This document shows positions 1 to 7,720 of a stretch of 17,766 nucleotides of DNA, piece after piece. The notes under the pieces are model-generated. The model saw nothing but the letters and a program-made list of their open reading frames with translations. It ran no database searches and was not told where the DNA came from. The stretch comes from Vulcanimicrobiota bacterium (GTDB taxonomy: Bacteria > Vulcanimicrobiota > Vulcanimicrobiia > Vulcanimicrobiales > Vulcanimicrobiaceae): positions 1 to 17,766 of the forward strand of contig JASHPC010000048.1 of the NCBI GenBank assembly GCA_030038335.1, read 5' to 3'. The first letter of the stretch is position 1; each line of letters begins with the position of its first letter. The translations under genes were made by a program, and so were the position numbers.

Positions 1-373
1 GCTCGGGCTCGGAGCTCTCCTCGTCATGCGCAGCGGCAACGATAGTGACATCGCGCCGTCTCATGCCGAGCTCGTCGTACGTCATGCGCTCGAAGCGGTG
101 CTCTCGGTTCGTCCGCGGTTCAAGGAGTTTCTCGTCGGATATCCGTCAATGATGTTGATTGCCGCGTTTGCTCCGGCGCATCGCCGCCTTCTCGGCTGGC
201 TGCTGGCGCTCGGCGCAGGCGTCGGCATCGGCGACATCATCGACACGTTCTCGCATCTGCACACGCCGCTCTTGATCTCGATCGTGCGCATCTTCAATGG
301 TCTGTGGATCGGAGTTGCAATCGGAGCGATTCTCGTGTGGATCTACCGCCGTTTCGTTCTCGCCGCTCATTGA
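1..373 (+). CDS. DUF5693-like membrane protein, C-terminal part only
   Basis: The frame is open from base 2, so this is the 3' end of a gene that begins before the window; the ATG at 26 is internal. The visible part has a soluble stretch, the motif RPRFKEFLVGYP, then hydrophobic segments separated by DTFSHLHTPLL and ending in IYRRF. From memory of the family, a VRPRxKEFLxGxP block followed by a CHxHTPLL loop is typical of DUF5693 proteins, which often sit directly upstream of csaB in Firmicutes. That is exactly the position here, and its TGA shares one base with the csaB ATG (TGATG). The biochemical role is unknown; a cell-envelope job is inferred from the neighbour. The family call is fairly safe, the function is not. 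Confidence 0.72.
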   Translation, partial: LGLGALLVMRSGNDSDIAPSHAELVVRHALEAVLSVRPRFKEFLVGYPSMMLIAAFAPAHRRLLGWLLALGAGVGIGDIIDTFSHLHTPLLISIVRIFNGLWIGVAIGAILVWIYRRFVLAAH

Positions 374-1458
374 TGCGCGTGTTGCTCTCGGGTTACTACG
401 GGTTCGGCAATCTCGGCGACGAGGCATTACTCGAAGCGATCGTCGCAGGTATCCGCCGCCGGTTATCGCAGGCGCAGGTTGACGTGCTCTCTGCGAAACC
501 TGACGAGACGGCGGAGCGCTACGGCGTCGAGGCGACGCAGCGATGGGAGATGCGCGCCGTCCGCCGCGCGATTACGCGCGCGGACGCGGTGGTCTCGGGC
601 GGAGGGGGGCTCTTGCAGAGCGCCACGTCATTGAGAAGTTTGATGTACTATGCCGGCATTATCCGCGAGGCGGGACGCACGAAACGCAAGACGATGATCT
701 TTGCGCAGTCGATCGGACCGCTCGATCGGGTCGGTACGATGATCGTACGGCGCTTCTGCCGCGCTGTCGATCGCGCAACCGTGCGCGACGAGCGCTCGCG
801 GGCGTTGCTCTCGTCGATCCTGCCCGAGGTGCCAGTGGAACGCACGGCGGACCCGGTCTTCTTGTACGAACGTCCCATGGGCGGAGCGGACCTTGAGCGC
901 GACGGTCTCAAACCCGACGCCGAACCCTATGCGATCGTCAGCGTTCGTGAGTGCAAGCAGTTCTCTGCAAATACCGGCGCGCTCGCGAGCGTTGCCGATC
1001 GCCTCGGCGCGCGGCACGGTTTGCGCGTAGCGTTTCTCCCGCTCGGCGGCGCCGACGACGCAGCCGCGTCGACGAACGTCATTCGCGCGTGCACGACCGC
1101 GCCGGTGCTGCTCCCCGAGCCCGATCTCGCGCGCGCTGCGCAGATCATCGCGGGCGCGCGGCTCGTCGTCGGCATGCGTCTACACGCGTTGATTCTCGCG
1201 GCGAGCGCGGGCGTGCCGTTTCTTGCGGTGCCGTACGATCCCAAAGTCGACGCGCTGCTCGAAGATCTCGCTTATCCGCTCGCGCCGCTGCGCGTTATGC
1301 AGGCGAGCGTGCCGGAGCAGAGCCGCAACCAGCTCGTCGACGAGGCCGTCGCGGGCGAAGCGCGCTTGCGCTCGCACTTGCTCGACCGCATCGCTGGCGT
1401 GAAGCGCCTCGCCGAGCGCAACTTTGACGTACTTGCCGAGCTTCTGGAGCAGGCGTGA
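373..1458 (+). CDS. csaB: Polysaccharide pyruvyl transferase CsaB
   Basis: CsaB adds a ketal-linked pyruvate to a secondary cell-wall polysaccharide, which lets S-layer-homology domain proteins dock on the cell surface. The product has 361 residues, the usual length. It begins MRVLLSGYYGFGNLGDEAL, a typical CsaB N-terminus. A glycine cluster (SGGGG) lies near residues 75-79, AQSIGPL near 111-117, and the transferase motif GMRLH at 267-271. A longer reading frame opens at 304, but the start at 373 gives the family N-terminus and overlaps the upstream stop by one base, implying translational coupling with the DUF5693-like gene. It ends in a GTGA overlap with ileS. The presence of CsaB suggests a pyruvylated wall polymer and probably an S-layer. 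Confidence 0.88.
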   Translation: MRVLLSGYYGFGNLGDEALLEAIVAGIRRRLSQAQVDVLSAKPDETAERYGVEATQRWEMRAVRRAITRADAVVSGGGGLLQSATSLRSLMYYAGIIREAGRTKRKTMIFAQSIGPLDRVGTMIVRRFCRAVDRATVRDERSRALLSSILPEVPVERTADPVFLYERPMGGADLERDGLKPDAEPYAIVSVRECKQFSANTGALASVADRLGARHGLRVAFLPLGGADDAAASTNVIRACTTAPVLLPEPDLARAAQIIAGARLVVGMRLHALILAASAGVPFLAVPYDPKVDALLEDLAYPLAPLRVMQASVPEQSRNQLVDEAVAGEARLRSHLLDRIAGVKRLAERNFDVLAELLEQA

Positions 1459-4202
1459 CCGATTACCGGGCGACGCTCAACCTTCCGCAAACGACGTTTC
1501 CGATGCAGGCGAATCTCGCGAAGCGCGAACCCTCGCGCGTTGCGTGGTGGCAGGAGCAACGCACGTACGAACGTCGCTTGAAGCGCAATCGCGACGCGGG
1601 AGCGTGGATTCTTCACGACGGACCGCCGTACGCAAACGGCGAGCTGCACATGGGCACGTTCCTCAATATGGTGCTCAAGGACACGTTCGTAAAGATCAAG
1701 CTGCTCGATGGTCTCTGGGCCGAGTTCGTGCCGGGCTGGGACATGCACGGTTTGCCGATCGAGCTCGAAACGCTCAAACATTTGGGAATCAAGGATTTCC
1801 ACGCCATCGATCCGCTCGAGCTGCGCGCGAAGTGCAAAGAGCGCGCGATGTTTTGGTTCGAGCGGCAGCGCGGCGTGCGCATGCGCATGGGCGTCTTTGG
1901 CGAGTTCGAGCATCCGTACCGCACGATCGACCCGTCCTTCGAGGCCACGATCGTCGGCGCGCTCGCCGATCTGGCGGAAAAAGATCAAATCTATAAAGGC
2001 TTGCGCGCGACGCTCTGGTGCATTCACGACGAAACTGCTCTTGCCGAAGCGGAGATCGAGTACGAGACGAAGACGTCGCCGGCTATTTACGTACGCTTTC
2101 CATTCAGCGACGCACAGCGTGAAGCGCTCTGGACTCGCATGCACGCCTCGCGTGCCGCAAAGCGCGCGAGCGTTCTCATCTGGACGACGACGCCGTGGAC
2201 GCTTCCCGGAAACAGCGGAATCGCGCTGCGTCCCGACGCCACGTATGCGCTCTACGACCTCGGCGATGAAACGGTGTTGCTCGCCGAAGCGCTCGCGCCG
2301 CAGGTGCTCGGCGAGCGTTTCGACGGTGCCGCTCGGATTGCAAGCGCGAAGGGCAAGGAGTTGGAAGGTTTGCGAGCGCGCCACCCTCTCTTCGACCGTG
2401 ACTCGCAGATCGTTCTCGCGGAGTACGTCGATCTCGAAACCGGAACCGGTGCAGTCCACACCGCACCGGGACACGGCGCCGACGACTTCGAGACCGGCAC
2501 ACGCTATGGCTTGCCGATACTCAGCCCTGTCGATGCCGCCGGCCGCTTCACCGTCGAGGCGGGACCGTACGCTGGCGTGCGCGTCTTCGACGCGAATGCG
2601 AAGATCGTCGACGACCTTCGCGAGCGCGGGCTGCTGTGGCGCGAGGAGGCGATCGAGCATTCGTATCCGCATTGCTGGCGCTGTCATAACCCGGTGATCT
2701 TCCGGGCGACGTCGCAGTGGTTCATCTCGATGGAGCGCAACCACTTGCGCAAGCACGCGCTCGAAGCGATGGAAGCGGTCGCGTACACGCCGGAGTGGGG
2801 GCGCGAACGTCAGCGCCAAATGATCGAGAACCATCCCGAGTGGTGCATCTCTCGGCAACGCACGTGGGGGACGCCGATTCCGGCTGTCGTCTGCGTCGCT
2901 TGCGAACGCTCCGTCCTGGATGCGCGCGTCGCGCGCAACGCCGCGCAACGCTTCGCCCAAGTCGGTGCCGACGCATGGTGGCGAGATCCAGTCGAAACGT
3001 ATCTTCCCGACGAGTTCGCGTGTCCGTCGTGTGGCGCAACGCGCTTTACGCAGGAGCGAAACATCGTCGACATCTGGTTCGAGTCAGGCGTTACGCACCT
3101 CGCGGTGTTAGGACGCGACGGCTTGACGTGGCCGTCCGACGCCGTTCTCGAAGGACCCGATCAGTATCGCGGATGGTTCCGCAGCTCGCTCGTGACGGCA
3201 GCGGCCATTTGCGGTGCCGCACCCTATCGCCACGTCGTCAAGAACGGATGGGTGAACGACGAGCAAGGACTGCCGATGTCGAAGTCGCGCGGCACGGGAA
3301 TCGACGCGATCGATGCGATGGAGCGATACGGCGCCGACGTGTTGCGCCTGTGGGCAGCCTCCGTCGAGTTCGTAGACGACGTGCGCTTCGGTCCGAACAT
3401 CGTCGAGCAAGTGAGCCGCGTCTACCGCAACCTACGCAATCGCATTCGCTTCATGCTTGGAAACCTCGGCGACCTTCCCGCTGATGCCGCGTCAGTGGAA
3501 CGCGAACGTTTCAAGCCGCTCGACGCGCTCGCTTCAGCGTACGCCGCGCAGTGCTTTTCGGAGATACGCGACGCATACGCAGCGTTCGACGTTCACGCCG
3601 CCTATCTCGCGATGGTGAGGTTCGAGAGCGAGTTCTCTGCGCTCTATTTCGACGCGTTAAAAGATCCGCTCTACTCGCGCGCAAAAGACGACCCGCGGCG
3701 GCGTGCGGCACAGTCAGTCTTGCTCGCGGCCCTTCGTGGACTGCTTGTCTCCGTCGCGCCCGTTCTGTCGTTCACGGCGGAAGAGGCGTGGCAAGCGCTC
3801 CCGGAGCATCTGCGTGACGGCAATGCGTCGGTGTTCGATCTCTCACTCGTGCGCGCGCCGCAGAGCGATCCGCGCGTCGCCGACGCGTGGGAGTTGCTAC
3901 GAAGGCTGCGGAGTGCGGTTGCGGCAAACGCCGAGTATCGCGATTTCGAAGCGAAGGCGGTCGTGGAGCTGTCGCGAGAACAGCGAGCGCTGCTTGAGAA
4001 CTTCACGGACGAAGACGTCCGCGAGGCGCTCGTCGTTTCGCAACTGGAAACCCGCGTTACCGACGGCGAGAGTTTGCCGACCGTAACGATCGGCGCCGCG
4101 GACGGCGAAAAATGCGCGCGATGCTGGAAGTACCGGCGCCTAGGTGCAGACCCCGAGCACCCTCACATTTGTGAAGAGTGCTCGGGTGTCGTGCGTGCCT
4201 AG
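1455..4202 (+). CDS. ileS: Isoleucine--tRNA ligase, single-chain bacterial type
   Basis: This enzyme charges tRNA-Ile with isoleucine and edits mischarged valine. The 915-residue protein starts at a GTG that overlaps the csaB stop. The class I signature is HMGT at residues 65-68 after DGPPYANGEL, in place of HIGH. The second signature is PMSKS at 607-611, in place of KMSKS. The CP/editing region runs roughly 180-400, with WTTTPWTLPGN. Cysteine pairs occur at 407/410, 480/483 and 523/526, and the C-terminal zinc finger uses C887/C890 and C906/C909. Near residue 189 the usual WCxxC is WCIHD, so one ligand of the first zinc site is lost or replaced by His191. Length and C-terminal finger fit the ordinary bacterial (IleS1) form. 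Its stop overlaps the convergent small gene by 4 bases. Confidence 0.96.
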   Translation: MTDYRATLNLPQTTFPMQANLAKREPSRVAWWQEQRTYERRLKRNRDAGAWILHDGPPYANGELHMGTFLNMVLKDTFVKIKLLDGLWAEFVPGWDMHGLPIELETLKHLGIKDFHAIDPLELRAKCKERAMFWFERQRGVRMRMGVFGEFEHPYRTIDPSFEATIVGALADLAEKDQIYKGLRATLWCIHDETALAEAEIEYETKTSPAIYVRFPFSDAQREALWTRMHASRAAKRASVLIWTTTPWTLPGNSGIALRPDATYALYDLGDETVLLAEALAPQVLGERFDGAARIASAKGKELEGLRARHPLFDRDSQIVLAEYVDLETGTGAVHTAPGHGADDFETGTRYGLPILSPVDAAGRFTVEAGPYAGVRVFDANAKIVDDLRERGLLWREEAIEHSYPHCWRCHNPVIFRATSQWFISMERNHLRKHALEAMEAVAYTPEWGRERQRQMIENHPEWCISRQRTWGTPIPAVVCVACERSVLDARVARNAAQRFAQVGADAWWRDPVETYLPDEFACPSCGATRFTQERNIVDIWFESGVTHLAVLGRDGLTWPSDAVLEGPDQYRGWFRSSLVTAAAICGAAPYRHVVKNGWVNDEQGLPMSKSRGTGIDAIDAMERYGADVLRLWAASVEFVDDVRFGPNIVEQVSRVYRNLRNRIRFMLGNLGDLPADAASVERERFKPLDALASAYAAQCFSEIRDAYAAFDVHAAYLAMVRFESEFSALYFDALKDPLYSRAKDDPRRRAAQSVLLAALRGLLVSVAPVLSFTAEEAWQALPEHLRDGNASVFDLSLVRAPQSDPRVADAWELLRRLRSAVAANAEYRDFEAKAVVELSREQRALLENFTDEDVREALVVSQLETRVTDGESLPTVTIGAADGEKCARCWKYRRLGADPEHPHICEECSGVVRA

Positions 4203-4483
4203 CAGCGCCAGTGACCTGGGTGGAAGTATCCGCGGCCCCAATGTGCGTTTATCCAAATGCACCCTGGGCGAGCGGCGACCCACGTTCCACCGATCCAAGC
4301 CCATCGGCCGCCTTGCCAGTTCCAGTATCCAGCGCGCCACGCGTAACCGCGGCGCGGTGGAGGAACGCGCTCGTATCGAGGCGCTGGCGGTCCGATCCGG
4401 ACGTAGATCTGCGCTGAAGCGGGGGATTGTGCGAAGCCGGCGATCCCGGCAATAAGAGCAAGCGTAAGGAACAAGCGTTTCAT
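4199..4483 (-). CDS. Small secreted YXWGXW-type repeat protein
   Basis: The 94-residue product starts with a clear signal peptide (MKRLFLTLALIAGIAGFAQ, cleavage probably after the ASA near residue 24). A short Pro/Arg-rich stretch follows, then aromatic repeats: YAWRAGYWNWQGGRWAWIGG and WVAARPGCIWINAHWGRGYFHPGHW. This resembles the YXWGXW / WxxGxW families, which are exported and of unknown function. The frame continues upstream, but the ATG at 4483 heads the signal peptide and has AAGGGA 5' of it. That ATG overlaps the tgt TGA as ATGA, so it is probably translated in the tgt operon. It may bind a surface polymer through its Trp/Tyr surface, but that is a guess. The single mature-region cysteines (Cys75 and the C-terminal Cys) could pair. 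Confidence 0.72.
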   Translation of the reverse strand: MKRLFLTLALIAGIAGFAQSPASAQIYVRIGPPAPRYERVPPPRRGYAWRAGYWNWQGGRWAWIGGTWVAARPGCIWINAHWGRGYFHPGHWRC

Positions 4484-5568
4484 GCGTCCCTTATTCCCGA
4501 TGCGAAGGCCGTCCAACCCCCTCGGTCGATTGCCCTCCGAGCATCCTCTAACAGAGCGTTCATTAGGAAGACGTTGTGGTACGAGAGGAGGCGCGGTCCG
4601 AGCATCTCGCCCGCATGGAAAAGATGCGCGAGATAGGCACGCGTGAAGGTACGGCAGACAAAGCACGTGCACGAAGGATCGACCGGTTCGAAATCGCGCC
4701 GGTACGCAGCGTTCTTGATGTGGAACTCACCCGAGCGCGTCATCGCGCGGCCGTTTCGCCCGCACCGCGTCGGATAGACGCAGTCAAACATGTCGATGCC
4801 CGCTTCGACGGCGTGCAGCGCGTCGAGGACCGTGCCGACCCCCATGAGATAGCGCGGTCTCTCGTCTGGAAGGAGCTCGGCACAGAAACGGGTCACTTCC
4901 GACATCTCCTCGCGCGTCTCGCCCACCGATAAGCCGCCGATCGCGTACCCGTCGAATCCAATGCGGACCAGGTCGCCGGCGCTTCGCTCGCGCAGGCTGC
5001 GATCGACGCCGCCTTGCACGATGCCGAAGACCGCGGTCTCCTCTCGCGAGCGCGCGGCTGCGGCACGCCGCGCCCACGCCGTTGTCAACGTGACGGCGCG
5101 CGCGAGCTCGTCCGCATCGGCCGGAAGACGCACGCAGACGTCGAGCACCATCGCGATGTCGACGCCGAGCGACTCTTCGAATGCGATCACGCTCTCCGGC
5201 GTGAAGCGATGCTCGCCGCCGTCGATGTGCGACGCGAACGTGACACCGTCGTCGTCGAGACGCCTACGCTCGCGTAGGCTGAAGACTTGGAATCCTCCAG
5301 AGTCCGTGAGAATCGGACCATCCCACGCCATGAACGCATGCAGTCCTCCGGCTTGCGCGATGACGTCGCGTCCGGGTCGAAGCCAAAGATGGTACGTGTT
5401 CGCGAGGAGTATCTGCGTGTTTGCCTCGCGCAGCTCTTGCGGCGTCAATCCCTTCACGGTCGCGGCCGTTCCGACGGGCATGAAGGTCGGCGTCTCGACG
5501 GTGCCATGCGTGAGGTGAAGGCGCCCGCGACGGGCGCGGCCTTCGCGCGACAGAACCTCGAAGCGCAT
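4480..5568 (-). CDS. tgt: Queuine tRNA-ribosyltransferase (TGT)
   Basis: TGT swaps guanine-34 of Asp, Asn, His and Tyr tRNAs for preQ1, the first tRNA-level step of queuosine synthesis. The 362-residue protein starts MRFEVLSREG at an ATG sharing one base with the rluD stop; the longer open frame lacks family similarity. Visible motifs: ETPTFMPVGT (25-34), TDSGGFQVFSL with catalytic Asp89, GIVQGG (182-187), GGLSVGE (211-217), FDCVYPTR with nucleophile Asp262, and the zinc set C300, C302, C305 and H331. The substrate-pocket triplet usually written DEC reads D143-V-C here, so the Glu is replaced. No queA, queC or other queuosine gene is in the window. It ends in an ATGA overlap with the secreted YXWGXW-type gene. 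Confidence 0.94.
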   Translation of the reverse strand: MRFEVLSREGRARRGRLHLTHGTVETPTFMPVGTAATVKGLTPQELREANTQILLANTYHLWLRPGRDVIAQAGGLHAFMAWDGPILTDSGGFQVFSLRERRRLDDDGVTFASHIDGGEHRFTPESVIAFEESLGVDIAMVLDVCVRLPADADELARAVTLTTAWARRAAAARSREETAVFGIVQGGVDRSLRERSAGDLVRIGFDGYAIGGLSVGETREEMSEVTRFCAELLPDERPRYLMGVGTVLDALHAVEAGIDMFDCVYPTRCGRNGRAMTRSGEFHIKNAAYRRDFEPVDPSCTCFVCRTFTRAYLAHLFHAGEMLGPRLLSYHNVFLMNALLEDARRAIDRGGWTAFASGIRDA

Positions 5569-6464
5569 CACTCCTCTTCCAGGATGGCGCGCGCGCGCGA
5601 ATACTCTTCCGGCGGCGCCGTTTCGAAGCTCATGGGCTCGCGCGTTCGCGGATGCGGAAACGCAAGCCGCCACGCGTGCAGCGCCTGCCCACGAAGCTCG
5701 AAGCGGGGCTCCTCGTGGCCGTAGAGCGGATCGTTCACGATCGGATGATTCATCGCTGCCGCGTGAACGCGAATCTGATGCGTGCGCCCCGTCTCTAGCG
5801 AGAAGACGAGCTCGGCATGGCGCTTCCACGCCGCGCGGGTCTCGTAGTTCGTGATAGCCGGCTTACCGTCGCCGACGACGGCGTACTTGAAGCGATTGCG
5901 CGGGTCGCGACCGATCGCGCCTTCGATGCGGCCTCGCGCGTGCTCGGGAGCGCCGTGCACGAGCCCGAGATAGACACGCGAGATTCGGCGTTTCATCATC
6001 GCCCGGCCCAGCGCGCGCAACGCGTCTTCGTTCTTCGCGACCACGAGGAGCCCTGACGTGTCGCGGTCGAGACGGTGGACGAGGCCGGCGCGCAGCGGAT
6101 CGCCGGGCAACTGCGCAACGCGCGAGAGCAGCGCGTTCACGAGCGTTCCGCTCGTCGCGCCGTGCGCCGGATGCGCGACCATTCCCGCCGGCTTGTTCAC
6201 GACGAGCACGTCGTCGTCTTCGTAGAGCACGTCGAGCGCGATCTGCTGCGGCACCGCGACGAGCTGTTGTGGTTCGGGAATTTCATATGAAAGAACGTCG
6301 CCGGTATCGAGCACGCGACTCGGTTTCGCGACCTCGCCGTTGACGCGCAAGAGACCGTCGCGCGCGGCGCGCGCAACCTGCGACCGAGACGCACCGGAGA
6401 GGCGCGCGCAGAGCACGTCGGCGCGCGCTCCCGCTTCCTCAGCCGTGACGGCGTGCGGTGACAC
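5568..6464 (-). CDS. rluD: Large-subunit rRNA pseudouridine synthase, RluD family
   Basis: RluD-family enzymes isomerise uridines to pseudouridine in 23S rRNA (helix 69 for RluD itself). The 298-residue product has an N-terminal S4 RNA-binding domain (about 10-60: ARLSGASRSQVARAARDGLL, VNGEVAKPS). A linker follows, then the catalytic domain with VNKPAGMVAHP (89-99), GLVHRLDRDTSGLLV with catalytic Asp133, and LETGRTHQIRVH (224-234). I chose the GTG at 6464 because the S4 domain begins shortly after it; it overlaps lspA by 26 bases. The reading frame extends further upstream into lspA, but that part is Ser-rich shadow sequence. lspA followed by rluD is a common bacterial pairing. The subfamily (RluD against RluA or RluC) is not certain from motifs alone. 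Confidence 0.9.
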   Translation of the reverse strand: MSPHAVTAEEAGARADVLCARLSGASRSQVARAARDGLLRVNGEVAKPSRVLDTGDVLSYEIPEPQQLVAVPQQIALDVLYEDDDVLVVNKPAGMVAHPAHGATSGTLVNALLSRVAQLPGDPLRAGLVHRLDRDTSGLLVVAKNEDALRALGRAMMKRRISRVYLGLVHGAPEHARGRIEGAIGRDPRNRFKYAVVGDGKPAITNYETRAAWKRHAELVFSLETGRTHQIRVHAAAMNHPIVNDPLYGHEEPRFELRGQALHAWRLAFPHPRTREPMSFETAPPEEYSRARAILEEE

Positions 6465-6951
6465 CGGAAAGAAGCAGCAGCACGACCCCGATCGTGATGC
6501 ACGAGTCGGCGACGTTGAACGTGTATCGCCAGATATCGGGGAAGCGATAGAAGTCGATGAAGTCGATGACGTAGCCGTAATGCACGCGATCGATGATATT
6601 CGCAACCGCGCCGCCGAGAATCAAGCCGAAGGCGACGCATACGAGCGACGATCGCTGCGCCGCCTCGCGAAAGCTCAACCAGAAGATGACGAGCACGATG
6701 AGCGCCATGACGACGAGCAAGAACGGATTGCTGCCGAGCAATCCAAAGGCTCCGTGAAAGTTCGGCTCGGGCGCGATGCGCACCCACCCTGGAACGAGCT
6801 CGCGGTGTCCGCACCACGGAACGCACGCGCCGTTGAAGAAAACGTGCGCTAAGACGTAGCGCTTGCTCAGCTGGTCCGCAATGAGCGCGGCAATGGCCAC
6901 GAGTCCGATGACGAGGACGCTGCGCGAGTTAGATGCTCGGTTGTGGGACAA
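6439..6951 (-). CDS. lspA: Lipoprotein signal peptidase II
   Basis: LspA is the membrane aspartyl protease that removes the signal peptide from diacylglyceryl-modified prolipoproteins, acting after Lgt (also encoded in this window). The 170-residue version has four hydrophobic segments. Its motifs are ADQLSK (25-30), NFHGAFGLLGSN (64-75), GGAVANIIDR (113-122), VIDFIDF with catalytic Asp130, and FNVADS with catalytic Asp149. The 19-residue spacing of the two aspartates matches the family. I chose the TTG at 6951, which overlaps the ccdA end by 23 bases and has AGGATGG upstream; the GTG at 6900 would remove most of the first membrane helix. The usual NTGAAFG reads NFHGAFG. The loop before it is long and carries two cysteines (VPWCGHRE region). 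Confidence 0.93.
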   Translation of the reverse strand: MSHNRASNSRSVLVIGLVAIAALIADQLSKRYVLAHVFFNGACVPWCGHRELVPGWVRIAPEPNFHGAFGLLGSNPFLLVVMALIVLVIFWLSFREAAQRSSLVCVAFGLILGGAVANIIDRVHYGYVIDFIDFYRFPDIWRYTFNVADSCITIGVVLLLLSGVTARRHG

Positions 6952-7663
6952 AACGATAGAACCATCCTGCGACGTTGAGGAACGCATCGTTGACGAGCAC
7001 GAGACCGACGGCGACGAGAAACGCGCCGGACAGGAACTCGATTGCACCGAGCACGCGCCGTATCTTCGCAAGCCATGGGAGGATTGCGTCGACGGCGACG
7101 GCGACGAGCGCAAACGGTATCGCGAGTCCGAGCGAGTAACAGAGGAGTAGCAGCGCGGCGGCGCCACTGCCGTTCTGTTGCGAGGCGAGTGCGAGGATCG
7201 CGGCGAGCGCGGGTCCGATGCACGGCGTCCAGCCAGCTGCGAACGCGACTCCGACGATGAACGACGTCCATAGCGTGCGGCGTCGCTCTCCAGCGACGTG
7301 TACGCGCGTGTCTCGCATCAAAATGGGAATCGGGCGCAGCATGCCCATCATCTGCAAGCCGAGCAGCACGACGACGACGCCACCGATTTCCGCGATGACG
7401 CGCCGGTTATCTCCGAGCAGCGCGCCGACCGCGCTTGCGGTGAGGCCCAAAACGATGAAGACGAGCATGAAGCCGGCAATGAACGCTCCCGCGTGTGGAA
7501 TGGCGCGCGCGGCGACACGCCGGTGCTCGCGCAACTCTTCCAGGCTTTCCCCTGTGAGGAGAGAGAGATAGGCCGGAACGAGCGGCAGCACGCAGGGCGA
7601 GACAAACGACACGAGGCCGGCAAGGAAGGCGATGCCGGCGAAGCCGGGGGTTGACGTAGACAT
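6929..7663 (-). CDS. ccdA: Cytochrome c biogenesis / thiol-disulfide transporter CcdA
   Basis: CcdA passes electrons from cytoplasmic thioredoxin across the membrane to extracytoplasmic thiol proteins used in cytochrome c assembly or disulfide reduction. The 244-residue protein has six likely membrane helices in two related halves. Each half carries the diagnostic motif: SPCVLPLVPAY with Cys24, and GWTPCIGPALAAIL with Cys148; these form the redox pair. The ATG at 7663 is chosen because family similarity begins there (MSTSTPGFAGIAFLAGL) and an AAAGAG lies upstream; the frame continues a further 272 codons into the divergent lgt gene without similarity. It heads the minus-strand ccdA-lspA-rluD-tgt operon. 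No thioredoxin-like partner (ResA/CcsX) or other cytochrome c gene is visible here. Confidence 0.9.
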   Translation of the reverse strand: MSTSTPGFAGIAFLAGLVSFVSPCVLPLVPAYLSLLTGESLEELREHRRVAARAIPHAGAFIAGFMLVFIVLGLTASAVGALLGDNRRVIAEIGGVVVVLLGLQMMGMLRPIPILMRDTRVHVAGERRRTLWTSFIVGVAFAAGWTPCIGPALAAILALASQQNGSGAAALLLLCYSLGLAIPFALVAVAVDAILPWLAKIRRVLGAIEFLSGAFLVAVGLVLVNDAFLNVAGWFYRFVPQPSI

Positions 7664-7720
7664 CGGCAGCGACTCTTTAGCTTGCAGGTCGCTCCGCGCC
7701 TTTTCACGCAAACCGGCCGG

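Noticed and set aside
1272..2960. 562-codon open frame on the minus strand across csaB and ileS
   Set aside because: It is antisense to two clearly conserved genes. Its product is Arg-rich without any recognisable domain, which is the usual shadow in GC-rich DNA.
4199..4490. Terminator between ileS and the convergent small gene
   Set aside because: The stops overlap by four bases and there is no hairpin with a T tract in this stretch.
7664..7720. Divergent promoters between ccdA and lgt
   Set aside because: Promoters must exist in or near this gap, but I found no -35/-10 pair good enough to place.
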